Below, one piece after another: positions 53,311-63,169 of a stretch of DNA of 64,000 nucleotides. The position numbers were made by a program, and so were the translations under genes. How positions within the stretch are numbered: the stretch's first letter is position 1; each line of letters starts with the position of its first letter. This DNA is from Candidatus Blautia faecipullorum (GTDB taxonomy: Bacteria; Bacillota; Clostridia; Lachnospirales; Lachnospiraceae). The DNA is taken from contig DXEG01000061.1 in NCBI GenBank assembly GCA_019115125.1, positions 30,239 to 94,238 of the forward strand. Reading direction: 5' to 3'. The notes under the pieces were generated by a model. That model saw only the letters and a program-made list of their open reading frames with translations. It did not search any database and was not told the origin of the DNA.

Positions 53311-53361
53311 TTCCTCTTCTTATTCATTTCGACGATCTGTTAAACTTAAGAATCATCAAAC

Positions 53362-53432
53362 AGCCAGTACGGGAATCGAACCCGTGTTTCCGCCGTGAGA
53401 GGGCGGCGTCTTAACCCCTTGACCAACTGGCC
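53362..53432 (-). tRNA. tRNA-Glu (anticodon CUC)
   Basis: On the minus strand GGCCAGT starts the acceptor stem and ACTGGCT closes it, with G1-U72 as a wobble pair. The D-arm has GGTCAAGGGGTTAAGAC, the anticodon arm CCGCC-CTCTCAC-GGCGG gives CTC at 34-36, and the T-arm reads ACGGGTTCGAATCCCGT. No CCA is encoded. The gene has its own promoter and terminator. Confidence 0.93.
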
Positions 53433-53452
53433 TTGCCTCAACTGACTTGCTT

Positions 53453-53481
53453 AGTATACAACATAAAAAAACAAAATGCAA
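53453..53481 (-). promoter_or_regulatory. Promoter of tRNA-Glu
   Basis: Minus-strand TTGCAT (53481-53476), 17-bp T-rich spacer, TATACT (53458-53453), about 20 bp before the tRNA. Confidence 0.7.
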
Positions 53482-53525
53482 GTGTTTTTTTAAAATTTTT
53501 TAATTTTTTTATTTTTTATTTTTTT

Positions 53526-53557
53526 CACCGGAATGTGCCTTCCGGCACATTCCGGTG
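53526..53557 (-). terminator. Perfect hairpin downstream of ppk1
   Basis: CACCGGAATGTGCC-TTCC-GGCACATTCCGGTG, 14 bp. In the ppk1 direction it is followed by A-rich, not T-rich, DNA, so it may be a stability or Rho-assisted end, not a textbook terminator. Confidence 0.5.
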
Positions 53558-53586
53558 ATCCTGTCTCCGGGCCCGCGGGCCGTCTG

Positions 53587-55746
53587 TCAATTCAGCTCTT
53601 CCGGATCCTCCGCCGGCTCCGCCGGGATAAATACCCGGGAGGAATCCTTTTGTTCCTTTTTCTTCTTTTTTGCGGTCTCCTGCGCTTCTCTGCAGAATTC
53701 CATCTGCGAATTCAAAAGAATCTTTCCGCGCTTGTCCTGCTTCTCATAGGTGCCGTCCGGCTGCAGGATATGCGCTTTCAGCGTATCTCTGAATTCAAGA
53801 TCCAGCACATGGATCACTTTCTTTTTGATCACGTCATCCTCCACCGGGAACACAATCTCCACCCGGCGGTCAAGATTTCTCGGCATCCAGTCCGCGCTTC
53901 CCATATAAACCTCTTCCATTCCTCCGTTAAAGAAATAGAAAATACGGCTGTGCTCCAGGAAGTCTCCAACAATGGACCTGACCTGGATGTTTTCGCTGAT
54001 CCCGGGGATTCCCACTTTAATACAGCAGATTCCTCTCACCACCAGCTCTATCTTTACGCCGCAGGAGGACGCGTAGTAAAGCGCCGCCATGATCACAGGA
54101 TCACAGAGAGAATTCATCTTTGCCATAATATGGGCGGGAACACCCTTTTTGGCGTTCTCAGCCTCCCGGTCAATAAGCTCCAGAAATCTGTTTTTCATCC
54201 AGATAGGCGCCACGATGAGACGGTTCCATTTCTTTGGCTCAGAATATCCCGACAGCATATTAAACACCGCGGTAGCGTCCTCTCCGTATCTCTCGTCACA
54301 GGTAAAAATACCGCAGTCCGTATATAGCTTCGCTGTGGAATCATTATAGTTTCCTGTCGCCAGATGCACATAACGGCGGATCCCCGTATCTTCCCGTCTC
54401 ACTACCAGAGTGATCTTGCTGTGGGTCTTAAGGCCCACAAGACCGTAGATTACATGGCAGCCGGCTTTTTCCAGCATTTTCGCCCAGACGATATTATTCT
54501 CCTCGTCGAAACGCGCCTTCAGCTCCACAAGGACGGAAACCTGCTTGCCGTTCTCCGCCGCCTGGGCAAGAGCCGCGATAATAGGAGAATTTCCGCTGAC
54601 GCGGTAAAGAGTCTGCTTGATGGCAAGGACGCCGGGATCCTTCGCCGCCTGACGTACAAAGTTCACGACGGGATCAAAGCTCATATAGGGATGATGCAGA
54701 AAAACATCCCCCTCCCGGATCACTTCAAAAATATCCTTATCATTCTGGAATTCCGGTACGGGAGCCGGAATATATTTCTTTGCCTTATACTGATCGAAGC
54801 CGTCCAGCCCGTATACCTTCATCAGCATAGTCAGGTCAAGGGGCCCCGCGATGTTAAAAATATCTTCATTCTTGATATCAAATTCGGTTTTGAGGATCTT
54901 GAGAAGGCGCTTGTCCATCTTTTCCTCTGCCTCCAGACGGATCACCTCGCCCCACTGGCGCTTTTTCAACTGCTTCTGGATCTCTACCAGAAGATCCTCC
55001 GCCTCGTCCTCGTCAATGGTAAGATCCGCGTTTCTCATAATACGGTAGGGATGAGCGCACACCACCGCGTTGCTGAGAAACAGCTTGCCGATATTTCTCT
55101 CAATGATCTCTTCCAGAAGGATCACGGCTCTCGCGCCGGATTTATCCGACGGGATCTCGATCACTCTCGGAAGAACGGAGGGCACCTGGACGGTGGCGAA
55201 TTCCAGAACCTCTTTTCCCTTTTTTTTGTCCTTCTTTGAGATCAGCGCTCCGATATTCAGAGTCTTATTCCGGATCAGAGGGAAGGGCCTGGAGGAATCC
55301 ATAGCCATGGGAGTGAGCACCGGATATACATTATCCTCAAAGTACCTGTCCACAAACTCCTTCTGCTTATCAGAAAGGTTTTCATGCTCCGTGATCATAT
55401 GAAGTCCCGCCTTTTCCAGCGCAGGCAGGAGCGAACGGTTATAGGTGCTGTACTGCGTCCGCACAAGCTCATGGGTCTGAGCGCTGATCTCCCGGAGCTG
55501 CTCCCTGGGAGTCATCCCAGCGATGTCTGTTTTTTCATATCCCGCATGAACCTGGTCCTTCAGCGAGGCAACCCTTACCATAAAAAACTCGTCAAGATTC
55601 GAGGAAGTAATGCTTAAAAATTTCAGACGCTCAAACAGCGGCAGGGTTTTATCCCGGGCTTCGCTGAGAACCCTCTCGTCAAATTTCAGCCAGCTAAGCT
55701 CTCTGTTCACAAAATATTCTGGTTTTTCAAATTTTTTCGTATCCAT
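53587..55746 (-). CDS. ppk1: Polyphosphate kinase 1
   Basis: 719 residues. N-domain YFVNRELSWLKFDERVL, head domain, and C1/C2 catalytic parts. The phosphohistidine lies in YVHLATGNYNDSTAKLYTDCG near residue 430, and IKQTLYRVSGNSPIIAALAQAAENGKQVSVLVELKARFDEENNI binds ATP; the C-terminal VYMGSADWMPRNLDRRVEIVFPV is intact. It makes inorganic polyphosphate at the membrane. The neighbouring Ppx/HD gene gives a polyP synthesis/degradation pair. A Lys/Glu-rich tail follows residue 690. Confidence 0.95.
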   Translation of the reverse strand: MDTKKFEKPEYFVNRELSWLKFDERVLSEARDKTLPLFERLKFLSITSSNLDEFFMVRVASLKDQVHAGYEKTDIAGMTPREQLREISAQTHELVRTQYSTYNRSLLPALEKAGLHMITEHENLSDKQKEFVDRYFEDNVYPVLTPMAMDSSRPFPLIRNKTLNIGALISKKDKKKGKEVLEFATVQVPSVLPRVIEIPSDKSGARAVILLEEIIERNIGKLFLSNAVVCAHPYRIMRNADLTIDEDEAEDLLVEIQKQLKKRQWGEVIRLEAEEKMDKRLLKILKTEFDIKNEDIFNIAGPLDLTMLMKVYGLDGFDQYKAKKYIPAPVPEFQNDKDIFEVIREGDVFLHHPYMSFDPVVNFVRQAAKDPGVLAIKQTLYRVSGNSPIIAALAQAAENGKQVSVLVELKARFDEENNIVWAKMLEKAGCHVIYGLVGLKTHSKITLVVRREDTGIRRYVHLATGNYNDSTAKLYTDCGIFTCDERYGEDATAVFNMLSGYSEPKKWNRLIVAPIWMKNRFLELIDREAENAKKGVPAHIMAKMNSLCDPVIMAALYYASSCGVKIELVVRGICCIKVGIPGISENIQVRSIVGDFLEHSRIFYFFNGGMEEVYMGSADWMPRNLDRRVEIVFPVEDDVIKKKVIHVLDLEFRDTLKAHILQPDGTYEKQDKRGKILLNSQMEFCREAQETAKKKKKEQKDSSRVFIPAEPAEDPEELN

Positions 55747-55810
55747 AATTTCCTCCCGGATTCCTGTTTATTTCCTCATTTATTCATGCTGTGCCACAGC
55801 AAAATTCTTT

Positions 55811-57346
55811 TCACATTTTTTTCTTTCTTCTGAGAACCAGATGAATCCCGAACACTTCCTCAAAAAAGTCCACTTTATCCTTCAGAAGTCCCAGCTCCAG
55901 AGAAATATCCCGGTTAGAGTCTATGATCAGATGCAGCTCGCGGTCCTTCAGAACTGCTCTCAGTCCCTGTACCTTCTGATAGTGGCTCCGGTCCATGGCG
56001 TTTGCCAGACGGAGGATCGCCGTCAGCTTCGCCACCAGAAGATACCGTTCTCTGTCAAGTCCGGCGCCGTCGTCAAAGTTTTCATAGTAAACAAATTCCG
56101 TGGTATTGTAGCGGACGGCGCTTGCGATCACCTGACGTTCCTCCGTGGACAGTCCGATGATCTCCGTTGCCATGATAATTCTGTAGGAACACTCCGCCAC
56201 ATCCGCCATACTGATGTACTTGCCGCAGTCGTGAAGCTGAACGGCGATCTGAAGAAGCAGACGTTCTCTGGCGCCCATGCCGTGAATCTTTTTCATGCTG
56301 TCGAAAATGGCCAGCGCAAGCTTCGTGGTTCCCTGAATATGATTTTTTCCGCTGGAATACCGTTTTCCAATATTTCTGGAGGCAACCAGAATATCGTTTT
56401 CAAAATTATGAACACTTTTGATAAATTTTTTCTTTTCACCGTAATCATAGGCGATACCGTCCAGAAGAGATACGCCGGGCACCCATACGGATTCCGCCTG
56501 AAAAACATCCAGAAAGCTCTTGCAGATAACCATGGTCGGCACTACCAGAGACGCGACCTCCGGATCAATGTCCATCTCTGAGGCCAGCGTCTGTTCTGTT
56601 TTATAGACGGTATTTTCATAACGGCTCATGAACTCGTCCATGGTGACGATATGCTCGTCCTGCTCTCCCCGGAAGATCGTGTCTGTAAGAAAATCCCCCA
56701 TAAGTATGATGTTTTTGATATCCCGGTCTTTTAAGTACAGCCGCTGGAACGCCATCAGGTCGTTTCGGATAAACTCAAGAATAAGCTGGTCGTAATGGAT
56801 ATTGGTCTTTTCCAGCTCCCGAAGCCGCTCGCGGATACGCATACTTCCGATCTTCAGGCTCTGGGTGGATACCAGGGCGTCCTTATCGAACAGAGATACC
56901 TGAAGGCTTCCCGCTCCGATATCCAGAATAGCAGTTCCCTTCTGGATCATTTTTTTGAATCCAGCCTCAATAGCGGCGATAGATTTATAGCCCAGAAAAT
57001 GCTGCTCCGCATTGCTGAGAATCTCCACGCGGATTCCTGTCCGCTGATATATCTGCTCAATAATGATCACCGGATTCACCATCTCACGAAAAGCGCTTGT
57101 GGCGCAGGCCCGGTATCCCTCCACTCCGAATTCTTCCATGATCCGGCGGAAGTCCTTCAGGATCATGCAGATCGCGTCCACCATTTCAGGCTCCAGACGC
57201 CTGGAGGAGTACACGCCTTTTCCGATTTCCAGGCGGTATCGGACATGGTTCAGTTCCCGAAAGCCGATTTTCTTTGAAAACTCAAAGATTTTCATACTGA
57301 CTTCATAGGAACCTACATCAATCGCGGCAAAAACTGTTACTGCCAT
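55811..57346 (-). CDS. ppx: Exopolyphosphatase/GppA-type phosphatase with HD domain
   Basis: 511 residues from ATG 57346 after AGGAGAAAGAAGCT. N-terminal actin-like fold: FAAIDVGSYEVSMKIFEFSKK, ACATSAFREMVN, AILDIGAGSLQVSLFDKDALV (phosphate-2 loop). The C-terminal part has an HD-type region LLQIAVQLHDCGKYISMADVAECSYRIIMATEIIGLSTEERQVIA. It should hydrolyse polyP or pppGpp. The position between ppk1 and a DUF815 ATPase suggests polyP control. The open frame upstream of 57346 is a shadow of the DUF815 gene. Confidence 0.88.
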   Translation of the reverse strand: MAVTVFAAIDVGSYEVSMKIFEFSKKIGFRELNHVRYRLEIGKGVYSSRRLEPEMVDAICMILKDFRRIMEEFGVEGYRACATSAFREMVNPVIIIEQIYQRTGIRVEILSNAEQHFLGYKSIAAIEAGFKKMIQKGTAILDIGAGSLQVSLFDKDALVSTQSLKIGSMRIRERLRELEKTNIHYDQLILEFIRNDLMAFQRLYLKDRDIKNIILMGDFLTDTIFRGEQDEHIVTMDEFMSRYENTVYKTEQTLASEMDIDPEVASLVVPTMVICKSFLDVFQAESVWVPGVSLLDGIAYDYGEKKKFIKSVHNFENDILVASRNIGKRYSSGKNHIQGTTKLALAIFDSMKKIHGMGARERLLLQIAVQLHDCGKYISMADVAECSYRIIMATEIIGLSTEERQVIASAVRYNTTEFVYYENFDDGAGLDRERYLLVAKLTAILRLANAMDRSHYQKVQGLRAVLKDRELHLIIDSNRDISLELGLLKDKVDFFEEVFGIHLVLRRKKKM

Positions 57347-57368
57347 AGCTTCTTTCTCCTTCCTGTTT

Positions 57369-58679
57369 TTACTTTCCTTCTCCGCGTCCCAGCAGATGGT
57401 CGATAAACTGCTGCGCCGTCCTTCCCGTAAGACCTCCGTGAGAAAGCTCCCACTGTCCGGCTTCAAGAAGAAGCTGCTCCTCCGGCATTTCGATTCCATG
57501 GCGCTTCGCCAGCACCCTGACGATATTCTGGAATTCTTTTCTGTCCGGAGCGCCGAAATAAATCCGTTCGCCGAAACGATAAACAAGGGAAAGCTTTTCC
57601 TGGACTGTGTCAGAGGAATGAAGATCGTCCTCGTCCGAGAGCTCCAGCTTGTCTCCGGCCCTCTCCCGTACAAGATGCCTGCGGTTGCTGGTAGCATAGA
57701 TCAGGATATTGTCCGGCTTCCGTTCCAGACCTCCCTCGATCACCGCCTTCAGATATTTGTATTCAATCTCAAATTCCTCAAAGGAAAGATCGTCCATATA
57801 AATAATAAATTTGTAATTTCTGTCCTTGATCTGCGCGATCACCTGATTCAGGTCCTGAAACTGATGCTTGTAAATCTCAATGATCCTGAGTCCGTCCTCA
57901 TAATACCGGTTCAGGATCCCTTTGATGCTGGAGGATTTTCCCGTTCCGGCGTCCCCGAACAGCAGGCAGTTGTTGGCCTTTCTCCCCTGTACAAAGGCTT
58001 CTGTATTTTCGATCAGTTTCTTTTTGGGGATTTCGTAGCCTACCAGATCCTCCAGCCGCACATGGGCGATCCTTGTCACCGGCACGATCACGGTCTGCCC
58101 GTCTCTGTCATGATCCACCCGGAACGCTTTGTGAAGTCCCAGCTTTCCAACGCCGAAATCCTTGTAAAACTGAACCATATCTTTCATAAACTCTTCCGTG
58201 GTTTCCGCCCGCGCAAGGGTTCCGCTCATCCGGCAGATGCGGTCCCGGATCCTCTTATTAAACATCCTGCCGGTATCCGAAGGAGCCTGGTAGCCGCAAA
58301 GCGCCCGGCAGCAGGAAGTCTCAAATACTCTGTCGAACACAGTCAGGTCAAAATCATACAATTCCTTGAAGATCGCGAAATCGTGAAGAGCAAAATCATT
58401 GATGGTGCCCTCTACTGCTCCGCGTATCTCGCAGGCGGTACTGAACGCATTTTCATGATTCACCAGCAAAAGGGTAAGATAATTGTGCCAGAGATTCCCG
58501 GAGAACCCATAGGAACCGGCCATTTCCAGCAGGCCGTTCACACATTCATAAAACAAAGCTTTCTGTTCTTCTATATCAGAAGTATTCTCTTCCCGCGCCC
58601 GGATCAGGAATGTCATTTTGTCCAGAATCTCTTCCTGTTCAAAGCCGCGGTAAAGAACACATTCCTGTATTCCTTCCAT
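57369..58679 (-). CDS. DUF815 family AAA-type ATPase
   Basis: 436 residues from ATG 58679, directly after the pheA stop, with GGAGGAAGTTTAAG upstream. DUF815 spans about 170-435: LVGYEIPKKKLIENTEAFVQGRKANNCLLFGDAGTGKSSSIKGILN holds the Walker A (GDAGTGKSS), followed by FIIYMDDLSFEEFEIEYKYLKAVIEGGLE (Walker B) and ILIYATSNRRHLV (sensor 1). The N-terminal 170 residues are helical without a known domain. Relatives are predicted ATPases of unknown function. Confidence 0.87.
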   Translation of the reverse strand: MEGIQECVLYRGFEQEEILDKMTFLIRAREENTSDIEEQKALFYECVNGLLEMAGSYGFSGNLWHNYLTLLLVNHENAFSTACEIRGAVEGTINDFALHDFAIFKELYDFDLTVFDRVFETSCCRALCGYQAPSDTGRMFNKRIRDRICRMSGTLARAETTEEFMKDMVQFYKDFGVGKLGLHKAFRVDHDRDGQTVIVPVTRIAHVRLEDLVGYEIPKKKLIENTEAFVQGRKANNCLLFGDAGTGKSSSIKGILNRYYEDGLRIIEIYKHQFQDLNQVIAQIKDRNYKFIIYMDDLSFEEFEIEYKYLKAVIEGGLERKPDNILIYATSNRRHLVRERAGDKLELSDEDDLHSSDTVQEKLSLVYRFGERIYFGAPDRKEFQNIVRVLAKRHGIEMPEEQLLLEAGQWELSHGGLTGRTAQQFIDHLLGRGEGK

Positions 58680-58680
58680 C

Positions 58681-59829
58681 TTAAACTTCCTCCTGTTGTC
58701 CGTAATTTCCCAGCACACGCATACTGTCCGCCTCAGCCTCCAGCCCTCTCAGAGCGTTTTTTACCGCCGGCTCCTCAAGATTTCCCTGAAAATCCACGAA
58801 AAAACGGTACTGCCAGGTTTTTCCCGGAATCGGTCTGGATTCGATCTTTGTCATATTCAGTCCGTTATAGATTATATGGGAAAGCATGTTGTACAGAGTT
58901 CCGCTTTCATGGGGAAGCTCAAAGCAAACGCTGACTTTTTCTGCTTTTTTTTCATAAACCGGCTTCGCGCTGACAATAATAAACCGGGTGACGTTCTGTC
59001 CGTTATGGCAGATATTCTCGGCAAGAACCGAGAGACCAAAAAATTCTCCGGCTTCTCTGCTGGCTATGGCGGCCTGAGCGGGATTCCCCTCTTCTTTTAC
59101 TTTTTTTGCCGACGCCGCGGTATTTTCTGTTTTTATGGTTTTCCATGAGGGATGCTCTTCCAGATATTTTTTACATTGGGCCAGAGCCTGGGGATGAGAA
59201 TATACCGCGGAAATATCCTCCAGAGAAGCTCCCGGCATTCCCAGGAGCACATGATCCGCCCGAACAGCCTGTTCTCCGACAATATATAGCTGATATTCCG
59301 TCAGAAGATCATAAATATCCGTCACAATTCCCTGGGTGGAATTCTCAATAGGAAGCACTCCGTAATCCGCTCTTCCGGACGCCACTTCCTCCATAGCGTC
59401 ACGAAAGGTCTTTACATGATAGTTTTCGATTTCTTCCGGAAAATATGCGCGCATGGCCGCATAACTGTACGCGCCTTCCACTCCCTGAAAAACGACTTTG
59501 ACATCGTTCAGGGAAAGGGCATCCACAATTTCATAATCCTGCTCCGCATCCGCCCCGTACTCTGTGAGAAGCTGATACTGGCGCTTCCTGCTGATGGCCA
59601 TGACCTGCTGGAATATCTCCTGGACTCCCAAAGCGTTGAATTCCCCATGGGCCATCCCTCTCAGGGTCTTCAGCTTATCCCTCTCACGGCCAGAATCCAG
59701 CACCTGTTTGCCTGTATGTATCTTATATTCCGCCACTTCCTCGCTGACCTTCATCCGTTTCTCAAAAAGCTTTACGATCTCACTGTCGATCCGGTCTATT
59801 TCATTTCTGCATTCCTGCAAATCCGTCAT
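58681..59829 (-). CDS. pheA: Bifunctional chorismate mutase/prephenate dehydratase
   Basis: 382 residues from ATG 59829 after GGAGGAATAAAATACAA. The AroQ chorismate mutase part (LQECRNEIDRIDSEIVKLFEKRMKVSEEVAEYKIHTGKQVLD) covers residues 1-90. The dehydratase domain follows with VVFQGVEGAYSYAAMRAYF, DYGVLPIENSTQGIV and NVTRFIIVSAKP. A final ACT domain holds the ESRPIPGKTWQYRFFVDFQG feedback motif for phenylalanine. It makes phenylpyruvate for phenylalanine synthesis. Promoter at 59868-59896. Confidence 0.95.
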   Translation of the reverse strand: MTDLQECRNEIDRIDSEIVKLFEKRMKVSEEVAEYKIHTGKQVLDSGRERDKLKTLRGMAHGEFNALGVQEIFQQVMAISRKRQYQLLTEYGADAEQDYEIVDALSLNDVKVVFQGVEGAYSYAAMRAYFPEEIENYHVKTFRDAMEEVASGRADYGVLPIENSTQGIVTDIYDLLTEYQLYIVGEQAVRADHVLLGMPGASLEDISAVYSHPQALAQCKKYLEEHPSWKTIKTENTAASAKKVKEEGNPAQAAIASREAGEFFGLSVLAENICHNGQNVTRFIIVSAKPVYEKKAEKVSVCFELPHESGTLYNMLSHIIYNGLNMTKIESRPIPGKTWQYRFFVDFQGNLEEPAVKNALRGLEAEADSMRVLGNYGQQEEV

Positions 59830-59867
59830 TTGTATTTTATTCCTCCAGTCGCTGTTCTCTTCTGATA

Positions 59868-59896
59868 AATATAGCATTTGTGTATTGTTTTTTCAA
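59868..59896 (-). promoter_or_regulatory. Promoter of pheA
   Basis: Minus-strand TTGAAA (59896-59891), 17-bp spacer, TATATT (59873-59868) with TGC before the -10. Confidence 0.7.
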
Positions 59897-59954
59897 GGGC
59901 AGGCAATACTATATGGCAGTTAAATTTATGTAAAATGCAAAGGAGTGTTTCCTG

Positions 59955-60341
59955 ATGAAACGTAATTTTTTGATCTGTGGTTCCCTGGGCTGGTGCCTGG
60001 AAATTTTCTGGACCGGCTTCCACGCTCTGCTGGCGGGACAGCTCACTATGATGGGAAAAACCTCCCTTCTGATGTTTCCGATCTACGGATGCGCCGCTGT
60101 GATCGCTCCTGTATACCAGAAAATTTGCCGTTTTCCCGCTCTTTTCAGAGGCTGTCTGTATACTGCCGGGATCTTTTTTACGGAATTTTCCACGGGAACC
60201 ATCCTCAAGCACCTGGGAATCTGTCCCTGGGATTACAGCGGCACGCCCTTCCATGTAAAAGGCGTCATCCGTCTGGACTATGCCCCCGTCTGGTTCGTGG
60301 CCGGACTTTTTTTCGAGAAAATACTTACGAAATCTTCTTGA
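59955..60341 (+). CDS. Putative ABC-transporter type IV (CmpB-like) membrane protein
   Basis: 128 residues with about four hydrophobic segments: [58 protein letters not shown] and [23 protein letters not shown] and [25 protein letters not shown] match the PF06541-type small membrane protein family, whose role is not known. ATG at 59955 follows AGGAGTGTTTCCTG. The stop overlaps the -35 box of pyrB. Confidence 0.78.
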   Translation: MKRNFLICGSLGWCLEIFWTGFHALLAGQLTMMGKTSLLMFPIYGCAAVIAPVYQKICRFPALFRGCLYTAGIFFTEFSTGTILKHLGICPWDYSGTPFHVKGVIRLDYAPVWFVAGLFFEKILTKSS

Positions 60342-60366
60342 AAAAAGCGCCGGTCTATTATATGAT
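60338..60366 (+). promoter_or_regulatory. Promoter of pyrBI
   Basis: TTGAAA (60338-60343), 17-bp spacer, TATGAT (60361-60366). The -35 overlaps the TGA of the preceding gene. No attenuator or PyrR-binding leader is visible in the short leader. Confidence 0.75.
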
Positions 60367-60429
60367 GGTGTGAAAGAGAATTCAAAGTACAGCACTTTAA
60401 ATTTTCTATTTCAAAATGGGAGGTACCAT

Positions 60430-61353
60430 ATGAGACATTTAATGAGCCCGTTGGACTTTTCTGTGGAGGAGCTGGATAAACTTCTCACCCTGGCCAACGA
60501 TATCGAAAAGCATCCTGATAAATACGCGCATATCTGCGAAGGGAAACGGCTTGCCACCTTATTTTATGAACCAAGCACCCGTACACGTCTGAGCTTTGAG
60601 GCTGCTATGATGAATCTCGGCGGCAAAGTCCTGGGATTTTCCACCGCTGATTCCAGTTCCGCATCCAAAGGCGAAAGCGTTGCCGATACCATTCGTGTTA
60701 CATCCTGCTATGCAGATATCTGTGCCATGCGCCACCCGAAAGAAGGTGCTCCGCTGGTTGCTTCTATGGCTTCTTCTATTCCCGTTATCAACGCTGGCGA
60801 CGGCGGTCATCAGCATCCCACCCAGACTCTCACCGATCTGCTTACCATCCGTTCCTTAAAGGGAAGGCTTGACAATCTTACCATCGGTCTGTGCGGAGAT
60901 CTGAAGTTCGGACGTACCGTTCACTCTCTGATAGAGGCGCTGGTACGGTATCATAACGTAAAATTCATCCTGATCTCTCCGGAGGAACTCCGTGTTCCCA
61001 GCTATATCCGGGAGGACGTTCTGCAGAAGAACCATGTGGAATACCAGGAGGTAGAACGTCTGGAGGACGCGCTTCCGGATCTGGACATCCTCTACATGAC
61101 CCGTGTTCAGAAGGAACGCTTCTTCAATGAAGAGGATTATGTCCGCATGAAGGATTTTTACATACTGGACAAGCAGAAAATGACGCTTGCAAAAGAAGAT
61201 ATGTACATTCTTCATCCTCTTCCCAGAGTCAATGAAATTGCCGTGGAGGTGGATTCCGACCCGAGAGCCGCATATTTCAAGCAGGCACAGTACGGCGTAT
61301 ATGTGCGTATGGCGCTGATTCTTACATTACTGGAGGTGGATGTATCATGTTAA
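60430..61353 (+). CDS. pyrB: Aspartate carbamoyltransferase catalytic subunit
   Basis: 307 residues from ATG 60430 after GGGAGGTACCAT; the upstream open frame is ignored. Carbamoyl-phosphate motif [13 protein letters not shown] (STRTR 49-53), a mobile loop around [24 protein letters not shown] and [10 protein letters not shown]. It forms carbamoyl aspartate for pyrimidine synthesis. The stop overlaps the pyrI start by 7 nt, so the catalytic and regulatory subunits are made together. Confidence 0.96.
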   Translation: MRHLMSPLDFSVEELDKLLTLANDIEKHPDKYAHICEGKRLATLFYEPSTRTRLSFEAAMMNLGGKVLGFSTADSSSASKGESVADTIRVTSCYADICAMRHPKEGAPLVASMASSIPVINAGDGGHQHPTQTLTDLLTIRSLKGRLDNLTIGLCGDLKFGRTVHSLIEALVRYHNVKFILISPEELRVPSYIREDVLQKNHVEYQEVERLEDALPDLDILYMTRVQKERFFNEEDYVRMKDFYILDKQKMTLAKEDMYILHPLPRVNEIAVEVDSDPRAAYFKQAQYGVYVRMALILTLLEVDVSC

Positions 61354-61784
61354 ATGTTGGAGCACTTCGCGAGGGCTATGTTCTCGACCATATCAAAGCA
61401 GGCAAGGCAATGACGATCTATCACGACCTGAAGCTGGACAAGCTGGACTGCACCGTGGCGATCATCAAAAACGCAAGAAGCAACAAAATGGGCGTGAAGG
61501 ATATCATCAAGGTGGAATGCCCCATTGAAGATCTGGATCTGGATATCCTGGGCTTTATCGACCATAATATCACCGTCAACATCATCAAGGACGAACAGAT
61601 CGTAGCCAAGAAGCAGTTAAAGCTTCCCAAACAGATCACGAATGTGATCAAATGCAAAAATCCCCGCTGCATTACTTCCATTGAGCAGGGACTCGATCAT
61701 GTATTTATTCTTTCCGATGAGGAAAAAGAGATTTACAGATGTAAGTACTGCGAAGAAAAATACCGTGGCAAACGCAACAAATGA
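61347..61784 (+). CDS. pyrI: Aspartate carbamoyltransferase regulatory subunit
   Basis: 145 residues. The nucleotide-binding domain starts [22 protein letters not shown]; the zinc domain holds C103, C108, C132 and C135 (CKNPRC and CKYC), which bridge to PyrB. CTP and ATP tune the enzyme allosterically through this chain. PyrI is less usual in Bacilli but common in Clostridia. A strong terminator follows. Confidence 0.95.
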   Translation: MLNVGALREGYVLDHIKAGKAMTIYHDLKLDKLDCTVAIIKNARSNKMGVKDIIKVECPIEDLDLDILGFIDHNITVNIIKDEQIVAKKQLKLPKQITNVIKCKNPRCITSIEQGLDHVFILSDEEKEIYRCKYCEEKYRGKRNK

Positions 61785-61785
61785 G

Positions 61786-61829
61786 AAAAAGGGGCTGTCG
61801 CACTAACATTGATGCGACAGCCCCTTTTT
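61786..61829 (+). terminator. Terminator after pyrI
   Basis: AAAAAGGGGCTGTCGCA (61786-61802) pairs perfectly with TGCGACAGCCCCTTTTT (61813-61829). Two more hairpins follow: CTGCTTG/CAAGCAG (about 61836-61858) and ATCCCGTCG/CGACGGGAT (61871-61892) with a TTTT run. Confidence 0.9.
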
Positions 61830-61963
61830 CGATACTGCTTGTCCGTAGGGCAAGCAGGTTCCTTATTCTTATCCCGTCGATAGCGACGGGATTTTTCGAT
61901 ATGTTCCGGTTAATACGCAGTAAATTCTATTGCGCTTTAACCGAATCGTGTATGAAACGGGAA

Positions 61964-63169
61964 CTAATTCAACAGCCACTCTAACACATTGAGCTGCTTA
62001 ATCCCATTATGAGAAATTGGAGGAACAAAATCCATTGTCAAGAGATATTTAGGATTATGGTCCTTCACAGCCTCCAGAGACGCAAGTTCTCTCTCCAGAA
62101 CTTTTCCGTCTGCGCTAATGACGGTTTGTGCAACCTGGTAATATTCCTCCCCTGTCTCACCAATTGCAATAAAATCAATTTCTGCACTTCCTACCTTCCC
62201 AACGTAAACCTCATATCCTCTGCGCAAAAGTTCCAGATAAACAATATTCTCCAAAATATGCCCCATATCCATGTTTCTGCTCCCAAGCAGGTAATAACGA
62301 AGCCCCATATCACACAAATAGTATTTCTGACCTATCATCAAATATTGTTTCCCTTTTACATCGTATCTGTTAGCTCTGTATAAAATAAAGCTATCTACCA
62401 AAGCTGTTAAATAATGATCCACCGTATGTGCAGATACTTTTCTTCCTGCGGATGTCATCGTATTCGCTATTTTTGTTGCCGAACATAAATTCCCTATATT
62501 ATCGAACATAAAACGCACAATTTTATCTAATATCCCTGCATCAGAAATACGATACCTCGCCATAACATCTTTTAATATAATGGAGGTATAGATTCCCTCC
62601 AGATAAGCGTGAATATCCCTTTTCCGGTTTAACTGAAGAACGTAAGGGAACGAGCCATTTTGAATATAATTTCGATACTTGATTTGTAAATCCTGAATTC
62701 CGCCCTGTGCCGATACATATTCCTTAAAAGACAACGGCAGCATCCGGATTTCTACATACCTTCCGGCCAGTAATGTGGCCAGTTCTCCAGATAGCAGATA
62801 TGCGTTTGAACCAGTAATATACACATCACAATTTTTTTTGATGAACAATCCGTCCACTGCCTTTTGGAATTCCGGTATATTTTGAACTTCATCCAAAAAG
62901 ATATAATTCATTTTATCTGTTAGCAGCTGTTCTTTTATCATTTTATATAGCTGCATATAGTCCTTAATGTCATGGTAATCCGGATCTTCTAAGTTGATAC
63001 GGATTATCTGTTTCTCATCTACCCCGTCTTGGATAAGATAATCACAATACAGATCAAACAAAGTAGATTTCCCACATCGACGTATACCAGTAACTACTTT
63101 GATCAATTCTTTTTCTCTAAAACTTTTTAACTGCTCCAGATATATTGGCCGTTCTACTAAACCCGTCAT
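61964..63169 (-). CDS. DUF4143 AAA-type ATPase
   Basis: 401 residues from ATG 63169 after GGAGGTGCCAAT. Walker A is GIRRCGKST (28-36) and Walker B YIFLDEVQ (about 89-96); ITGSNAYLLSGELATLLAGRYVEIRMLPLSFKEY is the sensor region. The C-terminal DUF4143 domain (from about 190) ends with an archaeal-ATPase-like nuclease fold: LENIVYLELLRRGYEVYVGKVGSAEIDFIAIG. These proteins are widespread in gut anaerobes, often horizontally acquired, with unknown function. Base composition is visibly more AT-rich than its neighbours. Confidence 0.87.
   Translation of the reverse strand: MTGLVERPIYLEQLKSFREKELIKVVTGIRRCGKSTLFDLYCDYLIQDGVDEKQIIRINLEDPDYHDIKDYMQLYKMIKEQLLTDKMNYIFLDEVQNIPEFQKAVDGLFIKKNCDVYITGSNAYLLSGELATLLAGRYVEIRMLPLSFKEYVSAQGGIQDLQIKYRNYIQNGSFPYVLQLNRKRDIHAYLEGIYTSIILKDVMARYRISDAGILDKIVRFMFDNIGNLCSATKIANTMTSAGRKVSAHTVDHYLTALVDSFILYRANRYDVKGKQYLMIGQKYYLCDMGLRYYLLGSRNMDMGHILENIVYLELLRRGYEVYVGKVGSAEIDFIAIGETGEEYYQVAQTVISADGKVLERELASLEAVKDHNPKYLLTMDFVPPISHNGIKQLNVLEWLLN

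Noticed and set aside
61786-61892. Three hairpins after pyrI as a mobile element end
   Set aside because: No direct repeats or transposase; explained as terminators.
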